Source: Myxococcales bacterium (GTDB lineage Bacteria > Myxococcota_A > Polyangia > Palsa-1104 > JAEUJZ01). Taken from it: DNA of 64,000 nt. The notes beneath the pieces are model-generated. The model was not told the origin of the DNA. It was given only the letters and a program-made list of their open reading frames with translations, and did no database searches. The stretch spans positions 29,594 to 93,593 of the forward strand of contig JAEUKA010000072.1 of the NCBI GenBank assembly GCA_016794465.1. The letters are read 5' to 3'. Positions 36,231 to 45,396 of this stretch are shown here, one piece after another; within the stretch, counting starts at the first letter, position 1; each line of letters starts with the position of its first letter. A program made the translations under genes and the position numbers.

Positions 36231-36261
36231 CGACGGTGGCGGCTGGACTCAGCGCACGCAG

Positions 36262-36780
36262 ATGACCACTACAACTTCCGAACCAGACAGCTCGCGACGG
36301 AGCCTGCGCCTGACGATCGTCACGCCGCTGCAGGTGGTGCTCGATCTGGATGGGGTACGACATGTCCGTGCGGAAGACGCGACCGGGTCGTTTGGGATCT
36401 TGCCCGGGCACGCGGACTTTCTGACGGTGCTGACGGTGACGGTGCTGATGTACAGAACAGGCGACGGGCTCGATCCAGATGGCCGCGCTGGTGCTGTGGC
36501 GGGTGACGAACACTTTGTTGGACTGCGTGGTGGCACGCTGTTTGTGACTCACGGGCGACACGTCCAGGTCTTTGCCCGCGAAGCGATCCCCAGTGATGAT
36601 CTGCAAGCTCTGTCGGTGGAGGTCAAGCAGCGGCTTACGGTCGCAGCGACGCAAGAAGCGGAGGCCCACAAGCGCTTCGCGCGGCTGGAAGGGGCGATGC
36701 TTAGCCACCTGACCGACTTTTTGCGGCATGAGCAGCGCAGCGGAACAGGTGGTCCGCGTCGCCCAGTGATAGAGCCATGA
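36262..36780 (+). CDS. atpC: F1-ATPase epsilon subunit, alternate (N-ATPase) type
   Basis: 172 residues. The epsilon N-terminal beta-domain is visible (LRLTIVTPLQVVLDLDGV, AEDATGSFGILPGHADFLTV, FVGLRGGTLFVTHGRHVQVF). The C-terminal helical part is long (RLTVAATQEAEAHKRFARLEG). The VLMYR/GILPGHADFL pattern resembles the alternate F1Fo (N-type) ATPase epsilon. In N-ATPase operons (atpDCQRBEFAG) it follows atpD, but here the upstream gene is apt. It overlaps the next gene (atpQ-like) by ATGA, as in N-ATPase clusters. It looks like an operon relic or a repurposed pair. Confidence 0.75.
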   Translation: MTTTTSEPDSSRRSLRLTIVTPLQVVLDLDGVRHVRAEDATGSFGILPGHADFLTVLTVTVLMYRTGDGLDPDGRAGAVAGDEHFVGLRGGTLFVTHGRHVQVFAREAIPSDDLQALSVEVKQRLTVAATQEAEAHKRFARLEGAMLSHLTDFLRHEQRSGTGGPRRPVIEP

Positions 36781-37079
36781 CTGCTGAGCCTGGGTCCACG
36801 CCGGGCCCTCCCGACAAGCTGCCCGAGTCAGCCCAGCGGCTGCATGAGCGTCGCGAAAGGCACCGTCGAGAGCAGCACGGGATCATTGCCACCGCCGTGA
36901 CCATGGTTGGGCTGGGCTGGCTGGTGGTGATTCCAGGGCTGGTTGGGATCTATGCGGGTCGCTGGCTCGACGGGCGGACCGGGCACGGGGTGACGTTTGC
37001 GGCCGGACTCGGACTGCTCGGCGTCAGTGTCGGCTGTCTGCTGGCGTGGCAGCGCGTCTCGGCGCATCGACCGAAATAG
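36777..37079 (+). CDS. AtpQ-like (ATPase gene 1) membrane protein
   Basis: 100 residues, with a basic N-terminal part (SAQRLHERRERHRREQHG) and two membrane helices (IIATAVTMVGLGWLVVIPGLVGIYAG and VTFAAGLGLLGVSVGCLLAWQ). The RWLDGRTGH loop between the helices is typical of AtpQ/AtpI-like proteins, which help assemble the Fo ring or supply Mg. Its start overlaps the epsilon-like stop. The genes that should follow (atpR, atpB, atpE, atpF, atpA, atpG) are missing; a convergent MFS gene comes instead. Confidence 0.65.
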   Translation: MTAEPGSTPGPPDKLPESAQRLHERRERHRREQHGIIATAVTMVGLGWLVVIPGLVGIYAGRWLDGRTGHGVTFAAGLGLLGVSVGCLLAWQRVSAHRPK

Positions 37080-37081
37080 AC

Positions 37082-38302
37082 TCAGCTGGACGATGGTTCT
37101 GCGTCGGGAACAGCGACAATGAGCAGCAGCGTTCCGACGGCACAGGCGGCAGCGGCGAGGCTGAATGCCAAGGTCGCTCCGTACGCCGCCCAGACCACTC
37201 CGACGACCGAGCTGGCCACCATGTCACCGATTCCATTGGTCGCGGCCAGCACGCCATACGCCGAGCCGCGTAGCTGCGACGGTACCAGCTTGGCACACAG
37301 CACACCCTCGAGCGTCTCCTCGATGCCAATGACCATTCCCGCGACGGCGAACAGCCCAACCAAAAACGGAATCGAGGGCTGCGCAAACGCCGTCAGCAGC
37401 GCCGTCAGTACACCGAGAGCATATCCCACGGCCAGCAGCTTGCGCGGTGACATCCGATCCGACAGATACCCGACGGGAAACGCACAGGCTGCCGCCACCG
37501 CGTGATGAAGCGAAAACAGCAAGATGGCCACCGTCGCTGCTCCACCGGGAATGTCTCGCGGACCCAAGATCTCGGTGGCGCGCAGCACCAGCAGCGTGCG
37601 GGCAAAGTCACCGATCCCAAACGACAACACTGCGAGGAGGAAGCGACGGAACGGCACCGGCAGCGCCCGAAATCCGGCCATCAGCGACGGCGGAGGTTCT
37701 CGCGACGTGGTCTTCTGCGCAGGCACCAGCAGCGCAAACGCGACCGCCGCCAGCACACCCGGCACCATCGCCACCCAGAACACGTGACGCAGCGGTAGCT
37801 TGAGCAGCAGCACCGTCGCCAGCAGCGGTCCGAGGATCGCTCCGACGGTATCCATGGTGCGGTGAAAGCCAATCGCCCGTCCCAGCGCCTGCTTCGGCAC
37901 CGCATCCGCCAGCATCGCCGAGCGCGACGGACTGCGCAGGCCTCGAAACAGCCAGCCCAAGATGCGCGCCGCCAAAATATGAAGCCAGCTCGACGACAGC
38001 GCGAACAGCCCGATCGACAGGCCGGTCACCGTGTAGCCCAGCACCGCCAGCGGCTTGCGCAGCGTCGGACGATTGGCCAGCGAACCGCCAAAGAGCTTGG
38101 CGAAACAGACCACTCCGTCGGCAATGCCCTCGATCAGTCCGAGCGTCGCCGGGGCCGCCGCCATCGTCGTTAGCAGCACCGGCAGCGCCGCCGTTCCGGC
38201 CTCGTGACCCGCGTCGGACAGCAGGCTCGCCAGGCCAAAGCCCAGGACCACTTTGCTTAGCCAGCGCGGCTTTTCGACAGCCTGGGGTGCGGGTTCGGTC
38301 AT
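37082..38302 (-). CDS. MFS transporter
   Basis: 406 residues from ATG 38302 with 11-12 hydrophobic segments. The loop after helix 2 (GIADGVVCFAKLFGGSLANR) and the segment after helix 4 (LFRGLRSPSRSAMLADAVP) are MFS-like; a repeat of the first appears in the second half (AFPVGYLSDRMSPRKLLAVG). It moves an unknown solute, possibly a drug, by proton antiport. Its stop lies 3 bp from the convergent AtpQ-like gene. Confidence 0.82.
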   Translation of the reverse strand: MTEPAPQAVEKPRWLSKVVLGFGLASLLSDAGHEAGTAALPVLLTTMAAAPATLGLIEGIADGVVCFAKLFGGSLANRPTLRKPLAVLGYTVTGLSIGLFALSSSWLHILAARILGWLFRGLRSPSRSAMLADAVPKQALGRAIGFHRTMDTVGAILGPLLATVLLLKLPLRHVFWVAMVPGVLAAVAFALLVPAQKTTSREPPPSLMAGFRALPVPFRRFLLAVLSFGIGDFARTLLVLRATEILGPRDIPGGAATVAILLFSLHHAVAAACAFPVGYLSDRMSPRKLLAVGYALGVLTALLTAFAQPSIPFLVGLFAVAGMVIGIEETLEGVLCAKLVPSQLRGSAYGVLAATNGIGDMVASSVVGVVWAAYGATLAFSLAAAACAVGTLLLIVAVPDAEPSSS

Positions 38303-38323
38303 CACGATTCCTTGGCGATCGGG

Positions 38324-39529
38324 CTACTCGTAGCGCAGCGCCTCGACGGGATCGAGGCTGGCCGCACGCTGGGCCGGCACCACACCGGACAGCACGCCGA
38401 CCAGCCCCGAGAATCCGACGGCAATCAGCACAATGTCAAACGACAGTCGCACCGGCAGCCCCGGCAACAGCAGTCGCCCCACCATGATGATCAGCGCCCC
38501 GAGGCCGAGCCCGATCAGCCCCCCGAGCAGCGAGATCACAATCGACTCGAGCAGAAACTGTAGCAGGACATGACGCTTTTTGGCCCCGACGGCTCGACGG
38601 ACGCCAATCTCGCGGGTTCGCTCTCGCACCGACACCAGCATGATGTTGGCGATGCCGATGCCACCGACGACAAGTGAGATGCTGGCGATCGCGATCAGCA
38701 CCAGCGAAAACGTGTTCATGATGCCGTTTACCGTCGACAACATATCGTCCTGCGAGATGATGGTGAAGTCGACCTGATCGTTGTGGCGACGGCGCAGGAT
38801 GTCGGTGACTTCCTCGATGGCGGGATCGACGCTGACCTTGTCGCGGGCGCGCAGCAGGATGTGGGACAGGCCCTCCATCGCGAACAGATCCATCGCGGTG
38901 GTGACGGGAATGAACACGATGTCGTCGAGATCGAAGCCGAGCGTCTGGCCCTTGTGCTCCATCAGGCCGATGACGCGAAACTCACCGTCGGCGACTTTGA
39001 TGACCTTGCCGAGCGGATTTTCCTCGCCGAACAGCTCCGAGAGGACGGTGCGACCGAGGACAACGAAGCGGCGGCGGGACTCGATGTCTTCGTCGGACAG
39101 AAAGCGGCCTTGCTCGACGTTCATCTGGCGGATCTCCGTAAAGCGGCTGCTGACGCCGAGCACGAGGGTGTCGCGACGACGATTCAAGTAGCGCACGGTG
39201 CCACCGCCTGTAACGACGCCACTCACTCCGTCGGTGGCGGTGGATCGGCGAGCGAGGATCTGTTCGTCCTCGCGGGTGATCTTGTAGACGGTGCCGAGGG
39301 CCGGGCCGCCGAAGCCTTTCGTCTCGCGTCGTCCCGGCTGCACCTGCAAGATGTTCGAGCCGAGGCCGGCAAACGTATCACCGAGGTAGCTGCGGGCGCC
39401 TTCGCCGAGTGAGACGAGCAAGATCACCGACAGCACACCGATGATCACGCCCAGCGTTGTCAGGACGGCGCGGACTTTGTTGGCGCGCAGGGTATCGAGC
39501 GCCGTCAGCAGAAGTTCAAACAGCGGCAT
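38324..39529 (-). CDS. MacB-like ABC transporter permease (FtsX domain)
   Basis: 401 residues from ATG 39529 (MPLFELLLTALDTLRANKVR). One N-terminal membrane helix (VRAVLTTLGVIIGVLSVILLV) precedes a large periplasmic MacB_PCD domain (GEGARSYLGDTFAGLGSNIL, VVLGRTVLSELFGEENPLGK). Three C-terminal helices follow with the FtsX signature (GGIGIANIMLVSVRERTREI and VGAKKRHVLLQFLLES). No nucleotide-binding domain is fused, so the ATPase is elsewhere. It would pair with the MacA/HlyD-type and TolC-type genes encoded nearby. Confidence 0.88.
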   Translation of the reverse strand: MPLFELLLTALDTLRANKVRAVLTTLGVIIGVLSVILLVSLGEGARSYLGDTFAGLGSNILQVQPGRRETKGFGGPALGTVYKITREDEQILARRSTATDGVSGVVTGGGTVRYLNRRRDTLVLGVSSRFTEIRQMNVEQGRFLSDEDIESRRRFVVLGRTVLSELFGEENPLGKVIKVADGEFRVIGLMEHKGQTLGFDLDDIVFIPVTTAMDLFAMEGLSHILLRARDKVSVDPAIEEVTDILRRRHNDQVDFTIISQDDMLSTVNGIMNTFSLVLIAIASISLVVGGIGIANIMLVSVRERTREIGVRRAVGAKKRHVLLQFLLESIVISLLGGLIGLGLGALIIMVGRLLLPGLPVRLSFDIVLIAVGFSGLVGVLSGVVPAQRAASLDPVEALRYE

Positions 39530-39566
39530 TGGCGGCGCATGGTAGCGCGAGGAAGTCGAGCAGGAG

Positions 39567-40277
39567 CTATTTCTTGAGCGCGTCTTTGGCGCGGCGGGCG
39601 GCGTCACACATCGGCAGGTTGCCTTTCAGCGCGACCGTGATCGCCCGACGGGCCACTTGCGCCAGACTGATGTCGTGACCTGTCAGTCCTTGTGGGATGC
39701 GCTCCGACAGCAGAAACTCGCGGGCGTCGGCCAGGCTGATGCCTTCGCCGCGAGATAGCACACAGTACAACAGCGCTGCCTCGACCGTACCGACGAGTCC
39801 GGCCTTGGGCGGCACCACGTGGCCACCTTGCGCCGACTGCTGCATCCGAATCTGATGCGCGGTCGCCAGATCATCGAGTGTCAGCGTCTGACCGTTTTTC
39901 GACAACGCCAGCAGCTGTTCGACGAGCGCGGGATCGATCTTGGCCGAGTCCCCGACGTGGGCATCTTGGCGTGTCAGGCTGGCATCGTGCTCCAGCTTGC
40001 CCGGCTGACAGAGATCTTGTAGGTGCAGTACTTGCTCACCGCCGTCGCCGGGCTTGCCGAACTTCTCAATCGCTTCCTTCGCGAGCTTATCGGCCAGCGC
40101 GGTGGCCAGGCCGAGCCGCTGCACCATCGCTGACACCAGCTGAGCGCGACTGGCGATGCCGCTGCGGGGAATGTGCCCTCCGTTGGCCAAGGAGTTGAGG
40201 GCGGGACAAGGACTGCGCTGTTCACCGGGCTGGGCTGGCTGCCAATCGCTGGCGCCGGCTTGGCTGTGCTGGGACAT
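39567..40277 (-). CDS. Heme-thiolate peroxidase-like (chloroperoxidase/UPO family) protein
   Basis: 236 residues. RSPCPALNSLANGGHIPRSG carries the PCP motif whose Cys (about residue 24) ligates heme in fungal chloroperoxidase and unspecific peroxygenases. LEHDASLTRQDAHVGD carries the EHD motif (about 96-98), and GLVGTVEAALLYCVLS offers a later Glu (about 166) as catalytic acid candidate. The spacing matches the short heme-thiolate class. There is no signal peptide, unlike the secreted fungal enzymes. Expected chemistry is peroxide-driven halogenation or oxygenation. It is rare in bacteria, but the motifs are clear. Confidence 0.78.
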   Translation of the reverse strand: MSQHSQAGASDWQPAQPGEQRSPCPALNSLANGGHIPRSGIASRAQLVSAMVQRLGLATALADKLAKEAIEKFGKPGDGGEQVLHLQDLCQPGKLEHDASLTRQDAHVGDSAKIDPALVEQLLALSKNGQTLTLDDLATAHQIRMQQSAQGGHVVPPKAGLVGTVEAALLYCVLSRGEGISLADAREFLLSERIPQGLTGHDISLAQVARRAITVALKGNLPMCDAARRAKDALKK

Positions 40278-40331
40278 GAGGCCTCCGCAAAATGGGCAAA
40301 AAGAGGAAGCCAGTCTATCACGGTCGGCGCG

Positions 40332-41285
<954 letters not shown>

Positions 41286-41451
41286 GCCGTCATGGTGACC
41301 GCCGCGTGTCACGGGATTGTCATGGCGACATAATCTTTTCGCGCCGGGGCGGACTTTTTTGTCGTCGGAGATCCAACCAATGGGCCAGCCCAGTGTGGGC
41401 GGGTCACGTCGGCAACAGGAGGAGTGCACACTCCACGCTATACTGGCCGCA

Positions 41452-42435
41452 ATGGATCGCGGCGCGAAGGCGGTGTGGCTCGGACTTTTGCTGTGGCTCG
41501 TGGCTGTCACGGGCTGCAAGCGTCCTGTTCCAGCGCTGCCGATGCGGGTCGTCGATATCCAGATCTCGAGCCAGATCGACGAGTCGGCGGTTCACAAAGG
41601 TGCGCCAGCGGAGCTAGATCCCCAGCAGCTGATTGCGTCGGCGCAAGCTGGTCTGCGCGCGGCGGAGGTCGAGGTGATGCTGGCGCCACCAACGCGGGAG
41701 CCGGGCGACTTTGTCCTTCAGATCGAGCTGGGTCTGCTCTATGCCACTGGCTCCGAGGCCAAGCCCAAGCCGCCGCTGCTGCGGGTGCTGACGGCCGGGC
41801 TCCTGCGAACGCGGCGTGGGCCGGACCTGCTGAGCGATGACCCGAGTCCTCGGCCAGAGCTGAGTCGGTTGCAGCACTTGGCGGTCGCCGAGCAAGGCGA
41901 AGCGGGACAGGCGCCGAGCGGTACGGTCTGGCGAGAGCTGGCGCGACGGGCGGTGCAAGATACGGCGCACAGCCTGGGGGCGCAGCTGCGGCTGTCGGGT
42001 CTGCCCACGAAAGAGCTGCTCAAGCTGGCCAGCGACACCAAAAAGGAGCCGGACCTGCGCGGCGTGGCAATGCGGATCTTGGCGCTGCGTAAAGATCGAG
42101 CGGCGCTGCCGATGGTGCTGGCTGTGCTCAAAGATAGGCACTCGCCGACAGCGCTGCGGGATCAGGCGATTGGCGCACTGGTGGAGCTGGGTGATCCCAA
42201 GACGGTGCGGCCGCTGCTCGATAGCACCGAGTTTCGGGACCGCAGCGAGCTTGGCAAGGTACTGGAAGCGGCGGCGGCACTCGGTGGTGAGGAGGCGCAG
42301 CGCTACCTGGAGTTTGTCTCGCAGAGCCACAGCGATGCCCAGATTCGCGATGAAGCCAAGACGGCGCTGAGTCACCTGCTCTCGCAAAAAGCCAAGCGCG
42401 ACGCGGCTCCCAAAGACGAGGTCCACGTGGAGTGA
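41452..42435 (+). CDS. HEAT-repeat lipoprotein
   Basis: 327 residues from ATG 41452. The signal peptide ends in a lipobox (LWLVAVTGC). The first ~150 mature residues are a beta-rich region of no known family. The C-terminal part has four HEAT/PBS-like helical repeats (DLRGVAMRILALRKDRAALP, PTALRDQAIGALVELGDPK, RSELGKVLEAAAALGGEEA, DAQIRDEAKTALSHLLSQ). HEAT repeats mediate protein contacts; a scaffold role at the membrane is possible. It lies 72 bp before nuoA. Confidence 0.7.
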   Translation: MDRGAKAVWLGLLLWLVAVTGCKRPVPALPMRVVDIQISSQIDESAVHKGAPAELDPQQLIASAQAGLRAAEVEVMLAPPTREPGDFVLQIELGLLYATGSEAKPKPPLLRVLTAGLLRTRRGPDLLSDDPSPRPELSRLQHLAVAEQGEAGQAPSGTVWRELARRAVQDTAHSLGAQLRLSGLPTKELLKLASDTKKEPDLRGVAMRILALRKDRAALPMVLAVLKDRHSPTALRDQAIGALVELGDPKTVRPLLDSTEFRDRSELGKVLEAAAALGGEEAQRYLEFVSQSHSDAQIRDEAKTALSHLLSQKAKRDAAPKDEVHVE

Positions 42436-42507
42436 AACATCCAGGGCGAACATTGACACCCGGAAGGCCGCCCATTTATATTCGCGGCGGAGCAAACGAG
42501 GTTCCGA

Positions 42508-42921
42508 ATGTCCGTCGAACAAGCAACTGACTATGGCCCCACGCTCGTGGCGATTCTGTTTGGCATCGCCTTTTCGTGCGTGTTTCTGGGGCTCGCGATC
42601 TTTTTGGGTCCGAAGCGCGAGAATGCTGAAAAGCTCGCCCCGTTCGAGTGTGGCTCGGAGCCGATTGGCAGCCCGCGCGTTCGCTTTTCGGTCAAGTTCT
42701 ACCAAGTCGCGCTGCTGTTCCTCATCTTCGACATCGAAGCGGCGTTTCTGTATCCCTGGGCAGCGATTTACCGTCGCCTGTCCTGTCTGGGTACGGTGAT
42801 TCACAACGAGTGTCTCGGCACCGTGACCTCGTTTGGCTTTGTTGAGATGCTGGTCTTCATGGGCACGCTGGTGGTTGCTCTGGCCTATGTGTGGCGCAAG
42901 CGCGCCATCGGCTGGGGCTAA
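42508..42921 (+). CDS. nuoA: NADH-quinone oxidoreductase subunit A
   Basis: 137 residues from ATG 42508. Three membrane helices and the conserved PFECGSEPIGSPRVRFSVKFYQVALLF region are typical for NuoA/ND3. The loop around Cys of ECGSEP is at the quinone-side interface of complex I. It is the first gene of the nuoABCDGHI run; the next gene starts 20 bp after its stop. Confidence 0.95.
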   Translation: MSVEQATDYGPTLVAILFGIAFSCVFLGLAIFLGPKRENAEKLAPFECGSEPIGSPRVRFSVKFYQVALLFLIFDIEAAFLYPWAAIYRRLSCLGTVIHNECLGTVTSFGFVEMLVFMGTLVVALAYVWRKRAIGWG

Positions 42922-42941
42922 CCGGGAGTCAGGAAAGAACC

Positions 42942-43469
42942 ATGGCCGAGAGCTACACCACCCGCCTTGACGACGCCCTCAGCTGGGCGCGTAAGTATTC
43001 GCTGTTCACCTATCCCTTCGTCACTGCCTGCTGCGGCATGGAGTACATGGCGACCGCCGCCTCGAAGTACGACATCGCCCGCTTCGGGGCCGAGTTTCCC
43101 CGCTTCTCCCCGCGACAAGCCGATCTTTTGTTCGTCGTTGGCACCATCACAGAGCGACAGGCGCCGGTCCTACACCGCATCTGGATGCAGATGGCCGAGC
43201 CCAAGTACGTGATCGCGTTCGGCGTCTGCGCTTCGACGGGTGGGTTCTACCAGAACTACAACACCGTGCCTGGCTGCGATCAGGTGATTCCCGTCGATGT
43301 GTACATTCCTGGCTGCCCGCCTCGGCCAGAGCAGGTTCTCGACGGGCTCATCCTCCTTCAGAAGAAGATTCAGGATGCGACCACCTGGGTACAGCGTCGT
43401 GACCGCAAAGAACTGGAGCTGCAGGCACAGTCCACCGACGGTCGCAAGCGGCTGCCAGTGGTCGCGTAA
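42942..43469 (+). CDS. nuoB: NADH-quinone oxidoreductase subunit B
   Basis: 175 residues from ATG 42942. TACCGMEYMATAASKYDIARFG holds the vicinal Cys-Cys and the N2 cluster motif; VGTITERQAPVLHRIWMQMAEPKYVIAFG and CASTGGFYQNY follow, with PGCPPRPEQVLDGLI containing the last Cys. It binds iron-sulfur cluster N2, the final electron carrier to quinone. Confidence 0.96.
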   Translation: MAESYTTRLDDALSWARKYSLFTYPFVTACCGMEYMATAASKYDIARFGAEFPRFSPRQADLLFVVGTITERQAPVLHRIWMQMAEPKYVIAFGVCASTGGFYQNYNTVPGCDQVIPVDVYIPGCPPRPEQVLDGLILLQKKIQDATTWVQRRDRKELELQAQSTDGRKRLPVVA

Positions 43470-43513
43470 AGTCCGCCCCTCTTTGAGCTGTGGCAGCAAG
43501 GGAAGATGTTGGA

Positions 43514-44008
43514 ATGAGCAAGGCTGATCTCGACAAGCTGGTGGCGCAGTATCCGGCCGCGATCGTCTCGTCGCACAGTAACTTTGGCGATGACACGGCG
43601 GTGGTGACCAAGGAAAGCCTCAAGGATGTGATGCGGTTTTTGCGTGACACCGTCGGGTTTGACCTCTTGGTCAGTGTGACCGCCGCCGACTACTTTGGCC
43701 GTGAGCCGCGCTTCGAGGTGGTCTATCACCTGCGCTCGATGGCGACGGGAAACCGCCTGCGCATCAAAGTGCCGGTCCACGAAGAGGAAGGCGGGCCGAG
43801 CGCCGAAGTGGCGACCGTTTCGGACCTGTGGCCGACGGCAAACTGGCAGGAACGCGAGGCCTACGACATGTTCGGGATCAAGTTCAGCGGGCACCCGGAC
43901 CTCCGTCGCATCCTGATGTACGAGGAGTTCGTCGGACATCCCCTGCGCAAAGACTATCCCAAAGAGCAGAGGCAGCCGCTCATTCGCCGCGACTACTCGC
44001 TAAGCTAA
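43514..44008 (+). CDS. nuoC: NADH-quinone oxidoreductase subunit C
   Basis: 164 residues from ATG 43514. The C-terminal YEEFVGHPLRKDYP and the middle WPTANWQEREAYDMFGIKFSGHPDLRRIL are NuoC hallmarks. It is a separate gene, not fused to NuoD. It binds NuoD in the peripheral arm of complex I. Confidence 0.95.
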   Translation: MSKADLDKLVAQYPAAIVSSHSNFGDDTAVVTKESLKDVMRFLRDTVGFDLLVSVTAADYFGREPRFEVVYHLRSMATGNRLRIKVPVHEEEGGPSAEVATVSDLWPTANWQEREAYDMFGIKFSGHPDLRRILMYEEFVGHPLRKDYPKEQRQPLIRRDYSLS

Positions 44009-44021
44009 GGGAACCAAAGAA

Positions 44022-45371
44022 ATGTCGACGACGACACAGAGCAAGACAGGACCTCGGAAGCTCGCCTTTGGGATGCCGACGCCCGACGAGATCGCGGCAG
44101 GTGGAATCCCGGGGCTGAGCGCGCGTCCGAAGCTGCCGGTTGACCTCATGGACAAGCTCAATGCCAGCGAGCTGGAAGAGGTCGAGGACATTGAGCTACC
44201 GACGGAGCCGATGCAGATCAACATGGGTCCGTCGCACCCGGCGACCCACGGCACCGTTCGGATTGTACTGACCATCGACGGTGAGACGGTTCGTGACTCG
44301 GACGTTCAGGTCGGCTATCTGCACCGCTGCTTCGAGAAAGAGGCGGAGTACGCGACCTACACCCAGGTGTTTCCGTATACCGACCGTCTGAACTATGTCT
44401 CGCCGCTGCTCAACAACGTCGGCTTTGCGCTGGCAGTCGAGAAGCTGCTGGGCATTGGCGCGGCGATTCCCGAGCGGGCGCAGTACATCCGCGTCATCGT
44501 CGGTGAGATCTCGCGCATTACCGATCATCTGACCTGTCTCGGCGCCTCGGCGATGGAAGTCGGTGGCTTTACGCCGTTCTTGTGGATGATCAAGATCCGT
44601 GAGTGGCTGTGGGAGCTGCTCGAGGAGCTGACAGGTGCGCGCTTGACGCACTCGTACGTGCGCGTCGGTGGCGTGTCCCAAGACCTGACCGAGGACTTCA
44701 TTGCCAGGCTGCGTGCGACGCTGAACCGGAGCCTGGAGCCGCTGGCCGAGTGTGAGAAGCTGCTCGTCAAGAACCGCATCTTCCGCGATCGCATGGACGG
44801 GGTCGGGACGATGTCCGCCGAGGACGCGATTGCCATGGGCTGGACCGGTCCGTGTCTGCGCTCGACGGGCGTGCCGTATGACGTGCGCAAGGATCATCCA
44901 TATCTGGTCTACGACCGCTTCGAGTTCGACGTTCCCGTGGGCTCGGTCGGCGACAACTACGATCGCTTTGCGGTGCGGCTGGAAGAGATTCGGCAGTCGA
45001 TGCGCATCCTTGAGCAAGCGATGCAGCAGATTCCGCCGGGTCCGGTGCTGCTTGACGAGCCACGCATCTGCATGCCGCCGAAGAACGCCGTCTACAACAC
45101 CATCGAGAGCATGATCGGCCACTTTAAGCTGATCGTCGACGGCATCAAGGTTCCTCCCGGCGAGGTCTATTCCTACACCGAGGGCGGCAACGGCGAGCTC
45201 GGCTTCTACATCGTATCCGACGGGTCGGGGCGGCCCTATCGCTGCCACGTCCGCTCCCCGAGCTTCATCATCACGCAGTCGATGTCGAAGCTGATTCTGG
45301 GTGCCGGCATCGCCGACATCATTCCCACGTTCGGCATGATCAACATGATCGGCGGCGAGTGCGACCGCTGA
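44022..45371 (+). CDS. nuoD: NADH-quinone oxidoreductase subunit D
   Basis: 449 residues from ATG 44022. An N-terminal extension of about 65 residues precedes the conserved MGPSHPATHGTVRIVLTIDGE quinone-site motif. GYLHRCFEKEAEYATYTQV, ITDHLTCLGASAMEVGG and GEVYSYTEGGNGELGFYIVS follow. It forms the quinone-binding cavity with NuoB. The extension is not part of the usual family core; its role is unknown. Confidence 0.95.
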   Translation: MSTTTQSKTGPRKLAFGMPTPDEIAAGGIPGLSARPKLPVDLMDKLNASELEEVEDIELPTEPMQINMGPSHPATHGTVRIVLTIDGETVRDSDVQVGYLHRCFEKEAEYATYTQVFPYTDRLNYVSPLLNNVGFALAVEKLLGIGAAIPERAQYIRVIVGEISRITDHLTCLGASAMEVGGFTPFLWMIKIREWLWELLEELTGARLTHSYVRVGGVSQDLTEDFIARLRATLNRSLEPLAECEKLLVKNRIFRDRMDGVGTMSAEDAIAMGWTGPCLRSTGVPYDVRKDHPYLVYDRFEFDVPVGSVGDNYDRFAVRLEEIRQSMRILEQAMQQIPPGPVLLDEPRICMPPKNAVYNTIESMIGHFKLIVDGIKVPPGEVYSYTEGGNGELGFYIVSDGSGRPYRCHVRSPSFIITQSMSKLILGAGIADIIPTFGMINMIGGECDR

Positions 45372-45396
45372 CCCGAGATAAGGCAACCTACAGGTC

